Position numbers and translations under genes: made by a program. From positions 112,977,744 through 113,041,743 of the forward strand of contig NC_092874.1 in the NCBI RefSeq assembly GCF_028372415.1: a stretch of 64,000 bases of DNA, given 5' to 3'. Below are positions 63,501 through 64,000 of the stretch, piece after piece; position 1 is the first letter of the stretch; the number at the start of each line of letters is the position of its first letter. The DNA comes from Notamacropus eugenii (taxonomy: Eukaryota > Chordata > Mammalia > Diprotodontia > Macropodidae). The notes under the pieces were generated by a model that worked only from the letters and a program-made list of their open reading frames with translations, ran no database searches and was not told the DNA's origin.

Positions 63501-64000
63501 TCACAGGCAGCACTTGAACCCAAGTCCTATGACCCTAGATGCAGTGCTCTTTCCTCAGTACCACACTTCTTCCTCCTAGATCCCCAGCAGATAGAAGTAT
63601 CCAACCATCCCATGCCATTACCCTCATTAATTTTATAAACTCTATATTTTCATTTTATGGAAAAAAGATGGTGCTGGAAATGTAAGCACTAAGCAAAGAT
63701 ATTAGAGTAAAAAATGAAGAAATCGGTGATGTTTACTCTGTTGGGAGGAAGACTTAGAGGGACATAGTCTAATAGAATCCTAGAGCAGGGAGAAATGTAA
63801 GAGATCATATCATCCAACACCACAGTTTTACAGATGAATGAACTGATTCCTAGAGAACTTAAAAGCTTTACCCAAGATCACCTAGCATGTTAGTGACAGA
63901 ATAGGAATTACAGTAAAATATTTGCCTCTCGGATCAATGCTCTTTCCATTCTTCATAATTTTTATCTTAAATATTTGAAAGGCCATTAGACAAAAAGCAC
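60528..64000. other. Intergenic with L2 and MIR remnants and an AT-rich tract
   Basis: 61375-61450 is a MIR/L2-tail piece (TTCAGCATTTACTATGCATCAGG). 62120-62245 is an L2 3' end in sense (ACTATAAGTCCCTTTACAGC, CACTTAGCACCATACCTGTCAC, ATAAATAAATGTTTC). 62975-63045 is a TATAAATAT-rich tract. Antisense MIR pieces are at about 63060-63190, 63375-63570 (TTACAGATGAGGAAACTAGG) and 63770-63950. No coding signal. Confidence 0.55.

Overview
The window is mammalian nuclear DNA, almost certainly from a marsupial. It is AT-rich and intron-bearing. It is crowded with LINE-1-derived half-L1 (HAL1) elements, RTE-type LINEs, tRNA-derived SINEs that share the RTE 3' tail (a metatherian pattern), MAR1/MIR CORE-SINEs and L2 remnants. 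Species cannot be fixed from sequence alone.

The one host gene I can support is on the minus strand at 25439-31130. It is a complete nine-exon gene for an egg-coat protein of the zona pellucida ZP3 family. I assembled it by eye from splice junctions. All introns are GT-AG, the phases are consistent, and the frame is open for 441 codons. The product has a signal peptide, a full ZP module (ZP-N and ZP-C with 12 cysteines), a conserved VGPL patch and a C-terminal membrane segment. A TATA box lies about 48 nt before the ATG and an AATAAA about 32 nt after the stop, so both UTRs are very short.

Retroelements by region. 1-1753: antisense HAL1 cut by the window edge. 3180-5939: full-length HAL1 with a 15-bp target-site duplication (TSD), an intact 362-codon ORF1 and no ORF2. 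8640-11895: old L1 with internal deletion of ORF2. About 13.6-18.7 kb: ancient antisense L1 split by an RTE LINE (15377-16527) that is flanked by a ~90-bp duplication. 36190-46735: an old L1 acting as a landing pad for two SINEs, a decayed HAL1 (38153-40872), a nearly intact antisense HAL1 (41825-44752) and a solo LTR (45521-46230). 49969-52122: a 5'-truncated antisense HAL1 with a 16-bp TSD. About 53.2-54.3 kb: antisense internally deleted L1 3' end. 56261-56905 and 59918-60527: an inverted pair of LTR-like ~0.6-kb repeats, each with a TATA box. The rest is MIR, L2, microsatellite and unrecognised intergenic DNA.

The HAL1 copies carry ORF1 (a coiled-coil RNA-binding protein) but no endonuclease or reverse transcriptase. 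By family knowledge they depend on an L1 ORF2 protein supplied elsewhere. Several copies and junctions here allow a relative-age reading. The most novel items are the ZP3-family gene with a split membrane exon, the HAL1 family with shared deletion junctions, an N-terminal PIP-box-like motif in ORF1p, and an antisense reading frame over the HAL1 5' UTR.
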